The notes beneath the pieces were generated by a model that was not told the origin of the DNA, did no database searches, and saw only the letters and a list, made by a program, of their open reading frames with translations. Source: Nocardioides nitrophenolicus (GTDB lineage Bacteria > Actinomycetota > Actinomycetes > Propionibacteriales > Nocardioidaceae). Taken from it: a stretch of 64,000 nucleotides of DNA. The DNA is taken from assembly GCF_016907515.1 (NCBI RefSeq), contig NZ_JAFBBY010000001.1, positions 992,001-1,056,000 on the forward strand, in the 5' to 3' direction. Below, piece after piece: positions 18,872 through 27,389 of the stretch. The translations under genes and the position numbers were made by a program. Position 1 is the stretch's first letter. Every line of letters begins with the position of its first letter.

Positions 18872-19309
18872 TCAGCCCAGCTCGGGATCGACCACCGCGG
18901 AGCCGACCGCGCGCACCGTCGGACCTGCCGGCGCGCCGGGCAGGCGCAGCGGCAGCGCGACCGGCGCGACCAGCTCGACGACCAGCCGGTCGCCGTCGAC
19001 CCGCACCGTCGCCCGCAGGCCCGGGTGCGCCGCAGCGGCGCCGCTGTCGCGCAGGTACGCGCGCACCGCCGCCTCGGCCTCGGCGCGCGAGATGGCCAGG
19101 CCGCCGGTGGCCAGTCCACCGGCGTACGCGTCGGCGCCCTGGGCCCCGAGGTCGGCGCCCTGGAGCGCGGCGCCGTCGGCGAGCGCGGCCAGGCGCTGAC
19201 GGGCGAGATAGGCGGCGCTCGCGTCGACCACCACCGCGACGAGCAGCAGCACGACCGCGGCGCAGCCGACCACGAGCGGCGCGGTGCTGCCGCGCTGACC
19301 ACGGGTCAC
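18872..19309 (-). CDS. Tad pilus assembly protein, TadG-like
   Basis: A 145-residue protein with the typical start RGQRGSTAPLVVGCAAVVLLLVAVVVDASAAYLARQRLAALADGAAL. This is a positively charged stub, a prepilin-like hydrophobic helix, then 'DGAAL' as in TadG/TadE-like minor pilins. A short periplasmic domain follows. GTG 19309 overlaps the stop of the upstream TadE gene (GTGA at 19306-19309), so translation is coupled. It is the last gene of the Tad operon. Confidence 0.8.
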   Translation of the reverse strand: MTRGQRGSTAPLVVGCAAVVLLLVAVVVDASAAYLARQRLAALADGAALQGADLGAQGADAYAGGLATGGLAISRAEAEAAVRAYLRDSGAAAAHPGLRATVRVDGDRLVVELVAPVALPLRLPGAPAGPTVRAVGSAVVDPELG

Positions 19310-19755
19310 GGCTCCCCCACCTCCTGATAGCGGCCGATCGGGACCCGTTCCTCGGCCGCCAGCGCGAATCGCGGCCGGCCCAGGCCGAACAGGTCGGGGA
19401 GCAGCGGCAGCGCGACGGCCGACGCGACCCGGACGGTGATCACCGAGGTGCCGCGGTGGCAGGCCGTCGGGTACGGCGTGCAGGTGACCGTCACCGTCAC
19501 GGGCGCGCCGGCCAGGCCCTGGTCGGCCAGCACCTGGCGGGCGACCGCCCGCGCCCGCCGCTCGCCGGTGGCGTCGTCCGGCGCCAGCGCATAGGCACGG
19601 GCCGCGGCGCGCGCGGCGCCGCTGACCCCGAACGAGCCACGCTGCACCTCGGCCACCGACAGCACCACCCACAGCAGCGGCAGCAGGAGCAGCAGCGCGA
19701 GCCAGACCACCTCGACCAGCCCGCTCCCCCGCTCCACGTCGGCCCGGGGTCTCAC
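19306..19755 (-). CDS. TadE-like minor pilin (second copy)
   Basis: A 149-residue protein that starts ADVERGSGLVEVVWLALLLLLPLLWVVLSVAEVQRGSFGVSGAARAAARAYA, the TadE pattern (R/E-R-G-S-x-x-V-E then a hydrophobic helix). Glu at position 5 of the mature helix is the residue usually needed for pilin processing and assembly. A pair of cysteines (TCTPYPTACH) could form a disulfide. GTG 19755 overlaps the stop of the gene before it. Confidence 0.85.
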   Translation of the reverse strand: MRPRADVERGSGLVEVVWLALLLLLPLLWVVLSVAEVQRGSFGVSGAARAAARAYALAPDDATGERRARAVARQVLADQGLAGAPVTVTVTCTPYPTACHRGTSVITVRVASAVALPLLPDLFGLGRPRFALAAEERVPIGRYQEVGEP

Positions 19756-20138
19756 CGCGGGTCCTCCAGGACGGCCCGACCGGTCACGGTGACCGCGACC
19801 GCCGGACCGCCGACCCCGAGCGCCGGCACCTCGGCACGCACCACGATCTCGATGCCGGGACTGCCCTCGACGAGGACCCGGCGGGCCGCGACGTCGTCGG
19901 CGTACCGGGGCGCCAGCGCGGCCGCGATCTGCGCCCGGGCCCGCGCCACCCCGTCGCCGGGCTCCCGGTCGGCGGTGGCCGCGAGTCGCGCGCCCTCGGC
20001 CGCGGCGGCGGCCAGGGTGGTGCGCACGTGGAGCACGAGCGCAACCTGGACCAGCCCGAGCAGCAGCGGCACCAGGACGACGGCCGCCAGGGTCACATCG
20101 ACCAGGGCCGAGCCCCGCTCCGTGCGGCGCCGGCTCAC
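19752..20138 (-). CDS. TadE-like minor pilin (first copy)
   Basis: A 128-residue protein starting SRRRTERGSALVDVTLAAVVLVPLLLGLVQVALVLHVRTTLAAAAAEGARLAA, a TadE-type prepilin N-terminus; Asp replaces the usual Glu in the processing region (ALVDV). The longer frame to 20198 would run into the small gene upstream. GTG 20138 overlaps its stop codon (TGA at 20135-20137) and is preferred. Part of the coupled Tad operon. Confidence 0.85.
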   Translation of the reverse strand: MSRRRTERGSALVDVTLAAVVLVPLLLGLVQVALVLHVRTTLAAAAAEGARLAATADREPGDGVARARAQIAAALAPRYADDVAARRVLVEGSPGIEIVVRAEVPALGVGGPAVAVTVTGRAVLEDPR

Positions 20139-20284
20139 TTGACCGAGTCGAGCGCCGACTGCAGGATCTCGACCAGCCGGGGCTCGGCGACGGCCCACAG
20201 CGCGACGCCGATGGAGATGGTCATCAGGGTCACCAAAACCCAGCCCGGAACGTCACCCCGCTGGTCGTGTCGTCGTCTGGACAT
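20135..20284 (-). CDS. 49-residue membrane protein in the Tad locus (pilin-like)
   Basis: A short gene read on the minus strand from ATG 20284. The product begins MSRRRHDQRGDVPGWVLVTL, continues as a single hydrophobic helix (to about residue 33) and ends with an amphipathic tail (VEILQSALDSVK). AGGGAG lies 4-5 nt before the ATG. The basic N-terminus, the G-W break before the helix and the position between tadC and tadE resemble Flp-type pilins or the small helical proteins found in actinobacterial Tad loci. It could be the major pilin or an accessory. It overlaps the TadE gene by one codon, so it is cotranslated. Confidence 0.75.
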   Translation of the reverse strand: MSRRRHDQRGDVPGWVLVTLMTISIGVALWAVAEPRLVEILQSALDSVK

Positions 20285-20300
20285 GTGACTCCCTTCGGGT

Positions 20301-21224
20301 TCAGTAGCTGAGGGACAGGCCGATCAGGCCGGGCCAGAAGGCGAACAGCACCGTGGTCGGGAGCACGAGGAAGACGACCGGCACCATCATCGCGATCTCC
20401 TTGCGCGACGCCTGCTCGATCAGCGCCCGGCGTCCGGCCTCGCGGACGTCGGCCGCCTGCGCGTGGAGCACGTCGGCGAGCGGGGTGCCGCGCTCCACCG
20501 CGACCGCGATGCCGTGGGCGAAGCGGGCGACCACGCCCAAGCCGGTGGTCGCGGCGAGGCGGTCGAAGGCGTCGGCGATCGGCTCACCGGTGCGGACCCG
20601 GGCCAGCAGGTCGCCGAGCTCGCGGGACAGCTCGCCCCCGCTGCGCCGGACCACCCGGTCCAAGGCGCCCACGGGGCCCTCGCCTGCGGAGACGCTGAGG
20701 GCGAGCAGCTCGGCCACGGTCGGGAACTCGGCCAGCATCGCCGACTCGCGTCGCCGCACCTGGGCGCTGAGCCGCTGGTCGCGCAGCAGCACGCCGGACC
20801 CGAACGCCGCGGCGCAGGCCACCAGCAGTGGAGCCGCGGCGCCCGGGTGGGTCCAGCTGCGGAGCAGGCCGGCGGCGGCCGCGAGCGCGAAGCCGGCCAG
20901 GCCCCACTGCACCTGCTGCACCCGCAGCTCGTGGACGGTGAGCGTCGAGCCGGCCCGGGCCAGCCGGCGCCGCACCGAGGGCGCGCCACCGAGCACCCGC
21001 TCGACCCCGTCGGCGGCCCGGCGCAGCACCGGCCCGAGCAGCGCGACGGCCGACCCGGGGGCCCCGGCGGCCGGCGTACGACGGGCGGGGGTGAGGTCGC
21101 GGAGATACGGCAGCACCCGGTCCTCGATCCCGGGCCGACGCGGGACGGTCAGCCGGGCGACGACGAGGACCAGGCCGAGGGCGGCCACGAGCCCGAGCAG
21201 GGCGCCGGCGACGAGGGGGCTCAC
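20301..21224 (-). CDS. tadC: Tad pilus platform protein TadC (type II secretion F domain)
   Basis: A 307-residue inner-membrane protein. An N-terminal membrane helix (VAGALLGLVAALGLVLVVARL), two central helices, a cytoplasmic T2SSF domain (ALLALSVSAGEGPVGALDRVVRRSGGELSRELGDLLARVRTGEP) and C-terminal helices (VPVVFLVLPTTVLFAFWPGLIGL) match GspF/TadC proteins. The open frame is much longer, but GTG 21224 overlaps the tadB stop (GTGA at 21221-21224), which fixes the start. Confidence 0.9.
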   Translation of the reverse strand: MSPLVAGALLGLVAALGLVLVVARLTVPRRPGIEDRVLPYLRDLTPARRTPAAGAPGSAVALLGPVLRRAADGVERVLGGAPSVRRRLARAGSTLTVHELRVQQVQWGLAGFALAAAAGLLRSWTHPGAAAPLLVACAAAFGSGVLLRDQRLSAQVRRRESAMLAEFPTVAELLALSVSAGEGPVGALDRVVRRSGGELSRELGDLLARVRTGEPIADAFDRLAATTGLGVVARFAHGIAVAVERGTPLADVLHAQAADVREAGRRALIEQASRKEIAMMVPVVFLVLPTTVLFAFWPGLIGLSLSY

Positions 21225-22069
21225 CTCAGGATCCGCCGCTCGACGGGCAGCCGGCCCAGGCGCACCATCAGCCGGTAGGCGAGCACGCAGGCGCCGGCGC
21301 CGAGGGCCAGGACGAGCGCGCCGGCGGCGGACTGGTAGCGCGAGATCACGTCGGGCTGGGTCGCCATCAGCAGCAGCACCAGCCACGGCGCCGCGACCGC
21401 CAGCCGCGCGCCGTTGACCGCCCAGGACTGCCGCGCCTCGAGCTCGGCGCGGGTGCGCAGGTCCTCGCGCAGGTAGCCGGACAGGTTGCGCAGCAGCCGG
21501 CCCAGCTCGCCGCCGCCGACCTCGCGGGCGATCCGCAGCCCTTCGACCACCCGGTCCCCCACCGGGTCGGCGAGCCGGTCCGCCAGGCGGTCGAGGCAGG
21601 CGCCGAACCGCCCGGACACCTGGTAGTCGAGCGCGAAGGCGGCGAACGCGGGCCGCAGCGCGTCGGGACCACGGTCGGCGAGCGCGGCGACCGCCTCCGG
21701 CAGCGACATCCCGGCCCGGACCGCGGACGCGAGGTCGTCGACCGCCTCCGGCCAGACCTGGGCGAACTCGCGGTGCCGACGGCGGACCCGGCCGCGGACG
21801 ACGGCCCAGGGCAGGTACGCCGCGCCCACGCCCAACACCAGCGCGATCGGCCCGGTCCGGGTCAGGCCGAGGACCACGACGCCGGCGGCGACTCCCGCCG
21901 CGGCGGACAGCAGCGCGAGCGTGCGGGGCGCGACCTCCGGCAGCCCGGCCTCGGCGAGCAGCCGGCGAACCCGGCCGGCGGCGCGGGGCGGGCGCGGCGC
22001 GGGCCGACGACAGCCGGACCACACCAGCAGACAGCCGACGCCGAAGCCGAGCCCCACCAGCGCGCCCAT
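21221..22069 (-). CDS. tadB: Tad pilus platform protein TadB (type II secretion F domain)
   Basis: A 282-residue membrane protein. It has an N-terminal helix and a helix pair (LALLSAAAGVAAGVVVLGL, IALVLGVGAAYLPWAVV). A cytoplasmic F domain (VDDLASAVRAGMSLPEAVAALADRGP ... VGGGELGRLLRNLSGYLRED) and C-terminal helices follow. It forms the inner-membrane platform with TadC. It starts 3 nt after the ATPase gene and overlaps tadC by 4 nt. Confidence 0.9.
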   Translation of the reverse strand: MGALVGLGFGVGCLLVWSGCRRPAPRPPRAAGRVRRLLAEAGLPEVAPRTLALLSAAAGVAAGVVVLGLTRTGPIALVLGVGAAYLPWAVVRGRVRRRHREFAQVWPEAVDDLASAVRAGMSLPEAVAALADRGPDALRPAFAAFALDYQVSGRFGACLDRLADRLADPVGDRVVEGLRIAREVGGGELGRLLRNLSGYLREDLRTRAELEARQSWAVNGARLAVAAPWLVLLLMATQPDVISRYQSAAGALVLALGAGACVLAYRLMVRLGRLPVERRILR

Positions 22070-22072
22070 GCG

Positions 22073-23353
22073 TCAGCCCGCCTCTCGCTCCGCGTCGTGG
22101 AGCAGCCCCACGACGTCGATCCCGACCCGCTCGAACCGGTCGAGCCGCGGCGGCAGCCCGGTCGCCCGCCGCAGCGCGCCGCCCCGCCACGCGAACAGCG
22201 CCTCGGTCTCGATCACCTCCCCCTCCAGCCGCCCCGGAACGGCGACGATCTCGGTGACCCGGCGCACGCCGTACGGATCCAGGGCGAGGTGGACGACGAG
22301 GTCCACCGAGGCCGCGACGGTCGGGACCACGAAGCGCGCCGAGATGTTCTCGCCCGCGAGCAGCGGCAGCACGCACGCCTTGGCGAGCGCCTCGCGGGCG
22401 CTGTTGGCGTGGAGCGTGCACATGCCGGGGATGCCGGCGTTGAGCGCGAGCAGCAGGTCGAGGCACTCCTCGGCCCGCACCTCCCCCACGATCAGCCGGG
22501 ACGGCCGCATCCGCAGCGACTCCTTGACCAGGTCGCGCAGTCGCACCTCGCCGGTGCCCTCCAGCCCCTCCTGCCGGGTCTGCATCGCCACCCAGTCGGG
22601 ATGGGGGAACCTGATCTCGAAGACCTCCTCGGCCGAGATCACCCGCTCGCCGCCGGGGATCGCGGCCGCCAGGCAGTTGAGCAGCGTCGTCTTGCCGACC
22701 TGGGTGCCACCGCTGACGAGCAGGTTCAGCCCGGCCCGCACGGCGGCGTCGAGGAAGCGCGCGGCCGCCGGCGTGAGCGCGCCGAGCTGGACCAGGTCGT
22801 CGAGCAGGCTGGCACGGACCACGAACTTCCTGATGTTGACCGCCGCGAAGCCGCGCGCGATGCCCTGCAGCACGACGTGCAGCCGGTGCCCGGCCGGCAG
22901 CATCGCGTCCACGAACGGCCGGCTCAGGTCGATCCGCCGCCCTGTCGACGCCAGCATCCGCTCCACCAGATCGGCGACCTGCGCCTCGCTCAGCACCAGG
23001 TTGGTCAGCTCGTGGCGGCCCTGCCGGGCCACGAACACCCGGTCCGCACCGTTGATCCAGATCTCCTCGACGGTCGGGTCCTCCAGCAGCGGCTGCAACG
23101 GCCCGAAGCCGGCCACCCGCGCCACCAGCTCCGCCACCAGGGCGTCGGCATCGCCGACCGGCGCCACCACCCCGGTCAGGCTGCGCTCGTCGTGCTCCCG
23201 CACCAGCGCGGCGGCCCGCCGTCGTACGGCCTCGACCTCGCGTTGCGGGTCGATCCCGTCGCGTCGTACGGCGGCCCGCAGCTCCTCGTCGAGACGGGCC
23301 ACCACCTCCTCGGACGCCGGCGTGACCGCGACCGGCGGCTGCAGAAGGGCCAT
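22073..23353 (-). CDS. tadA: Tad pilus secretion ATPase (CpaF/TadA)
   Basis: A 426-residue type II/IV secretion ATPase that powers pilin assembly. Walker A is SGGTQVGKTT (about residues 216-225), an Asp/Glu box lies around VISAEEVFEIRF, Walker B is RLIVGEVR, and a His box is in MCTLHANSA. The N-terminal domain carries FGPLQPLLEDPTVEEIWING as in CpaF. ATG 23353 has GGGAG 6 nt upstream. It is the first gene of the operon. No TadZ, TadV prepilin peptidase or RcpC gene lies nearby. Confidence 0.93.
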   Translation of the reverse strand: MALLQPPVAVTPASEEVVARLDEELRAAVRRDGIDPQREVEAVRRRAAALVREHDERSLTGVVAPVGDADALVAELVARVAGFGPLQPLLEDPTVEEIWINGADRVFVARQGRHELTNLVLSEAQVADLVERMLASTGRRIDLSRPFVDAMLPAGHRLHVVLQGIARGFAAVNIRKFVVRASLLDDLVQLGALTPAAARFLDAAVRAGLNLLVSGGTQVGKTTLLNCLAAAIPGGERVISAEEVFEIRFPHPDWVAMQTRQEGLEGTGEVRLRDLVKESLRMRPSRLIVGEVRAEECLDLLLALNAGIPGMCTLHANSAREALAKACVLPLLAGENISARFVVPTVAASVDLVVHLALDPYGVRRVTEIVAVPGRLEGEVIETEALFAWRGGALRRATGLPPRLDRFERVGIDVVGLLHDAEREAG

Positions 23354-23450
23354 GACGACTCCCGGGACAGGTCTGGCGACGGGCAGGCCAGCACCGTAGG
23401 TCGCGCTTCGGGAGGCGGGAAGGCGGCTCGGCCGCCGCGGTGGAGCAGCG

Positions 23451-23484
23451 CGGCTTTCTTGTCATCCGAGTGACAAGAAAGCCG
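23451..23484. promoter_or_regulatory. 14-bp perfect inverted repeat upstream of the Tad operon
   Basis: CGGCTTTCTTGTCA (23451-23464) and its exact complement (23471-23484) flank TCCGAG. The inner part reads TTGTCA-N6-TGACAA. It lies in the 295-bp divergent region 23354-23648, about 100 bp before the tadA start, and is likely an operator. Confidence 0.6.
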
Positions 23485-23554
23485 GGTGCCGACGACGCTG
23501 CTGCCCTCGACGGACCTCCGGTGCCGAGGCGGGACCGGCGCTCGCGGCCAGAAC

Positions 23555-23572
23555 TTGTCACCCAGGTCACAA
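23555..23572. promoter_or_regulatory. Second TTGTCA-N6-TCACAA element
   Basis: TTGTCACCCAGGTCACAA has the same half-site and spacing as the inverted repeat at 23451-23484, with one change. It is also one base from a CRP/GlxR-type site (TGTGA-N6-TCACA). It lies 77 nt before the GTG at 23649. Confidence 0.5.
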
Positions 23573-23648
23573 GTGGCGCGGTCCGCGGGCATGAGCAGCC
23601 CCCACCCGGGCAGAGGCGCCCGATCGAACCCGACGAGAGGAGCAAGCC

Positions 23649-24173
23649 GTGGAGATCGGAACCATCGCGGAGTGGGTCGGTGGGGTGGCGACGGTCCTGG
23701 CCACCGCCGCCGCCGTGTTCGCCGGCGTCATCGCCTACCGCGCCTACCGGCGTGAGGAGGACAGGGACCGTCAGTCACTCGCCGCGGGCGTCCACGCGTG
23801 GCTGGCGCGTGACACCGCGGAGGAAGGTGGCGGCCAGCGACTGATCGTGACGAACCACGGCTCGTCGCCGGTCTACGAGGCGCGGGTCGAGCTCGTGATC
23901 AACGGCCAGGCCGCCAACGCGCCGAGCCGCGCCGGGACCTGGCGGGTGCTCCCGCCGGGGCAGTACGTCATCGCACCCCATGACACCTACGTGTGGTCGC
24001 TCCCCGACCCCGTCGACGACCCGCACCGGTGCCGGCCCTACACCCGCAGCGCGCAGCATCTCGTCCACCGCCTGACGTTCACCGACGCCCGCGGCGTGCG
24101 CTGGCAGCGCGAGGGGGCGGGCCGGCTGACCGAGCTCAGCGACCCGCCTCCCGCGTCCCCGGACGCACGGTAG
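23649..24173 (+). CDS. Membrane-anchored protein of unknown function
   Basis: A 174-residue protein with one N-terminal membrane helix (VGGVATVLATAAAVFAGVIAYRAYRR) and a soluble beta-rich domain (RLIVTNHGSSPVYEARVELVI ... WRVLPPGQYVIAP ... LTFTDARGVRWQREGAGRL). Similar one-helix proteins are common in actinobacterial genomes, with no known role. AGGAG before GTG 23649 supports the start. Its 3' end overlaps the convergent lamin-tail gene by 38 bp. It is divergent from the Tad operon. Confidence 0.75.
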   Translation: MEIGTIAEWVGGVATVLATAAAVFAGVIAYRAYRREEDRDRQSLAAGVHAWLARDTAEEGGGQRLIVTNHGSSPVYEARVELVINGQAANAPSRAGTWRVLPPGQYVIAPHDTYVWSLPDPVDDPHRCRPYTRSAQHLVHRLTFTDARGVRWQREGAGRLTELSDPPPASPDAR

Positions 24174-27100
24174 GTGCGGCGGCGACCGCCTGCGCCAGCA
24201 CGGCCCGCTGCTTGCGCAGCTTCTTCTTGAGCTTCTTCAGCTTCGCGGTCAGCCGCTTGACCTTGGCGCTCTGCTTGGCCTTCTTGGCCGCCTTCACCGC
24301 TGCCTTGACCGAGGCGACCTTCTGCTGGGTCGCCGCGACCTTCGCCGCGGCCTGCGCGAGCGCCAGCTCGGCGGCGGTCGGCGAGGCCGGCGGGCCCGGC
24401 GGGGTCACCACGGGCGGCGTGACGACGGCGGGGACGGCGAAGTCGGCGGGCAGGTGGCCCTCGCGCAGCGAGTGGTCGTCGGTGTCGCCGTCGTCGGTCC
24501 AGACGACCTCGACCAGGCCCCCGACGGCGGTGCTGCGCGGGCGCACGGCCATGCCCTCGTTGTTGAGGTTGGGCATCCCGGCCGGGCGGGCGAGCGAGTG
24601 GGTGACCACGAAGTCGCCGTTCTCGACGCTCAGCAGGTTGAAGGTGCCACCACAGCTGTCGTCGCACAGCGCCCACAGTGCCTGGCGGTCGGGGTCGTAG
24701 GCGACGTCCATCGCGAACGGGAAGCCGGACGCCTCCACCTTCACCTCGACCGGGGCGGCGCCGGGTGCGAGGGAGAAGAAGTGCAGGGCGCCGGTGGCCT
24801 CGACGGCGGCGACGAACAGCCCCGGCGTCGGGTACGTCGCCGCGGAGTACGCCGTGCCGCCCACCTTCCAGCCGGCGGCGACCAGGAAGGCGTCGGGCAC
24901 GTAGGTGATGCCCTCGAGGCCGAGGTTGGCGCCGGTGGTGACGAAGGAGTCGACGTCCCACTCGCCGACGGCGGTGAGGTCGGTGGTGGCCGCGGTGACC
25001 GCGGAGACGTCGTACCGCTCGATCTTGTTGGCGGAGACGCCGCTGTTGTCGTTGTCGCGCTCGGAGGTGACGTAGACCGAGCCGTCGGGGCCGACGGTCA
25101 CGCCCTCGGAGTCGGGCTTGCCGGTGCCGGACGCGAAGTGCAGCTTCTTGCCACCGGCCCAGCCGTCGACGGCGACATAGCTGCCCGCGACCTTGCGCAT
25201 CTTGTGCAGCGTGTTCTTGTTCTGCACCACCCACAGGATGCTCGGGTCGGTCGGGTCGAAGGCGGCACCGGACGCGTCGCCGTCGCCGTTGCCGTCGGCG
25301 TCGGCGAACCCGTCGACCTCGTCGACGGTGGCGACCTCGGCCGGCCCGGGCCAGGCCGTGGTGTTCAGGCCGGGGCAGGCGTTCGCGGCGCCCCAGGTGG
25401 CGGTCGGCGTCTCGACGTAGGAGACGGTGCCGAACAGGTCGCACCTGCTGTACGACGCGATGCCGTCCTCCTGCCAGGCGTGCCCGGCCGCGGTCGCGCC
25501 GTCGCTCGGCCGGCGCAGGCTCAGCGCGTCGGCGCTGTCGAGGCCGACGATGCCGCTGGCGACGTAGAAGACGCCCGGGGCCAGCGAGGTCGCCGCCGGG
25601 ACGGTGTGGACGACGGTGGCGGACGCGTCGAGCAGCTCCCACCCGGAGATGTCGACGGCGCTGTCGCCGGTGTTGAGCAGCTCGGCCTTGCCGGCCACGT
25701 TCGAGACCTCGTTGAGGACGACCGTCGTGACCAGGGCGGGCGAGAGCCTGGTCTCGCACGACGCCGCGTTGTCCCGGCCGAAGCTGTTGGTCGCGACCGG
25801 CCAGTACTCCTCGGAGCCGTCGGGGCAGGCGGCGTACGAGCGGGCCGCGGAGGCGAAGGTGTCGGAGACGCCGGCCTGGCCGTCGCCGTAGCTCACCTCG
25901 TCGATGAGCTGGCGGCCGGCCGCGTCGGCGCCCGGTCCGTAGACCTTGACGCCGTCCCCCTCGCCGGACAGCCCCTTCTTGGAGGAGAAGGCGACGTAGC
26001 CGCCCGCGGGGATGGTCGGCTCGGTGGCCGCCACGAGGGCGCTGCCGTCCCACACCTTGAGGTCGGCCAGGCTCAGCCGGACGGCGGCCGTCGCGGCGCC
26101 GCTGTCGACCTGGTACCAGCCGTCGATGCTGACCGGGGCGGTGCCGGTGTTGACCAGCTCGACCGCGTCGCCGAAGCCCGGGTTGTCGGGGTCGCCGGCG
26201 TTGAGGGAGGAGACCTCGTTGATCTCGACGTCGTCCCAGTTCGGGTCGAGGGTGGGCTCCTCGCCGCCGCCCGTGGTGAACGAGTTGACCGTGCCCGGGG
26301 TGGCCGCCGCCGACAGCTTCCACAGCCCGACGCCCGGGGTGGTCCGCGCCCACGAGGGCGAGGCGTGGCGGGTGGTCGTGCCGTCGGCCGCGTAGCCGAC
26401 CCAGGTGGTGTCGACCAGCGTGCCCTCGTCGTTGGAGAGGTAGAGGTGGTCGTCCTTGCTCAGCCCGAAGCCGCCCGCGACGAAGGTGACGCCCGCCGGC
26501 GGCGTGGCGGCCTGGGTCTCGATCGCGAGGTAGCCGCCCGGCGCGAGCACGGCGCTGCTGCCGCCGAGGACGATCTCGTCGCCGACGGTCCGGGTGCCCG
26601 CCCCGTCGGCGAGCTGCCACCCGGTCAGGTCGACCTGGGTCAGGCCGTTGTTGCGGATCTCCACGAAGTCGGCGCCGTCGGAGAAGTACTCGTTGAGCGA
26701 GACCCCGGCGTCCTCGGCCGAGAGCGCGTTCGAGCCGCCGGGCGTCGCCGTCGCCGCCTGCGCGAAGGGGCCGGTGCCGTCCGTGGTGCGGGCATAGCTC
26801 GGGGCGGCGTGGGTGTCGGCCGGGAGGTCGACGTACGCGTCGATGACGGTGGCCTGGTCGGGGCTGAGCAGGTGCACCTCGTCGGACTTCCCGAGCCCGA
26901 AGCCCTGCGGGTACGACGGGTCGCCCGGGAAGACGACCGCGTAGCCTCCGGCCGGCAGCACTCCGTCGAGCACGATGTCGTCGCCGCCGGCGATGCCCTT
27001 GTCGTCGGTCAGGTGGTAGCCGGTGAGGTCGACGTTCGCGGTGCCCTTGTTGTAGAGCTCGATGAAGTCGGTGTTGGCGTTCCAGCCGTTGGTGCTGAAC

Positions 27101-27237
27101 TCGTTGATGACGACGCTCCCGAGTGCGCCGGACGGGTCGGCGGCACGCGCGGGCGCGGTGACGGCGAAGAAGGACAGGCCGGTGAGGCCGACGGCGCCGG
27201 CGGCGAGTGCCGCCACGGCGCGGGAGGGGGATGTCAC
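24136..27237 (-). CDS. Secreted protein with four lamin-tail domains and a beta-propeller-like region
   Basis: A 1033-residue exported protein. Signal peptide: VAALAAGAVGLTGLSFFAVTAPARA. Four lamin-tail domains start near residues 40, 175, 330 and 503, each with a VVINEFS/VSLNEY/VEINEVS/VVLNEVS strand and a VDLTGWQL-like strand. Residues about 635-940 (DPSILWVVQNKNTLHKM, DSEGVTVGPDGSVYVTSERDN, GLEGITYVPD, NNEGMAV) look like an esterase/phytase-like propeller. The C-terminus is a Lys/Ala-rich coil (about 965-1015) that may bind an acidic polymer. GTG 27237 opens the signal peptide. Function unknown; lamin-tail domains often accompany secreted nucleases or phosphatases. Confidence 0.85.
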   Translation of the reverse strand: MTSPSRAVAALAAGAVGLTGLSFFAVTAPARAADPSGALGSVVINEFSTNGWNANTDFIELYNKGTANVDLTGYHLTDDKGIAGGDDIVLDGVLPAGGYAVVFPGDPSYPQGFGLGKSDEVHLLSPDQATVIDAYVDLPADTHAAPSYARTTDGTGPFAQAATATPGGSNALSAEDAGVSLNEYFSDGADFVEIRNNGLTQVDLTGWQLADGAGTRTVGDEIVLGGSSAVLAPGGYLAIETQAATPPAGVTFVAGGFGLSKDDHLYLSNDEGTLVDTTWVGYAADGTTTRHASPSWARTTPGVGLWKLSAAATPGTVNSFTTGGGEEPTLDPNWDDVEINEVSSLNAGDPDNPGFGDAVELVNTGTAPVSIDGWYQVDSGAATAAVRLSLADLKVWDGSALVAATEPTIPAGGYVAFSSKKGLSGEGDGVKVYGPGADAAGRQLIDEVSYGDGQAGVSDTFASAARSYAACPDGSEEYWPVATNSFGRDNAASCETRLSPALVTTVVLNEVSNVAGKAELLNTGDSAVDISGWELLDASATVVHTVPAATSLAPGVFYVASGIVGLDSADALSLRRPSDGATAAGHAWQEDGIASYSRCDLFGTVSYVETPTATWGAANACPGLNTTAWPGPAEVATVDEVDGFADADGNGDGDASGAAFDPTDPSILWVVQNKNTLHKMRKVAGSYVAVDGWAGGKKLHFASGTGKPDSEGVTVGPDGSVYVTSERDNDNSGVSANKIERYDVSAVTAATTDLTAVGEWDVDSFVTTGANLGLEGITYVPDAFLVAAGWKVGGTAYSAATYPTPGLFVAAVEATGALHFFSLAPGAAPVEVKVEASGFPFAMDVAYDPDRQALWALCDDSCGGTFNLLSVENGDFVVTHSLARPAGMPNLNNEGMAVRPRSTAVGGLVEVVWTDDGDTDDHSLREGHLPADFAVPAVVTPPVVTPPGPPASPTAAELALAQAAAKVAATQQKVASVKAAVKAAKKAKQSAKVKRLTAKLKKLKKKLRKQRAVLAQAVAAAPTVRPGTREAGR

Positions 27238-27366
27238 GGCAGGAGGTTCCTCGGGTGAATGGTGATGGGTCGGTAGGACTCAAGGTCCACGCACCGGGAG
27301 AACGTCGGGTGAATGCCGTACGACCTCGGACGGTCGGGGACGCGGCGGATGGCTCCCCCGCGCTCG

Positions 27367-27379
27367 TAGCAGACTGCTA
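27367..27379. promoter_or_regulatory. Operator-like palindrome upstream of the antitoxin gene
   Basis: TAGCAGACTGCTA is a perfect 6-bp inverted repeat around one base. It ends 10 nt before ATG 27390 and touches TACATT (27378-27383), a likely -10 box. This arrangement suits autorepression by the antitoxin. Confidence 0.55.
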
Positions 27380-27389
27380 CATTGGATCC

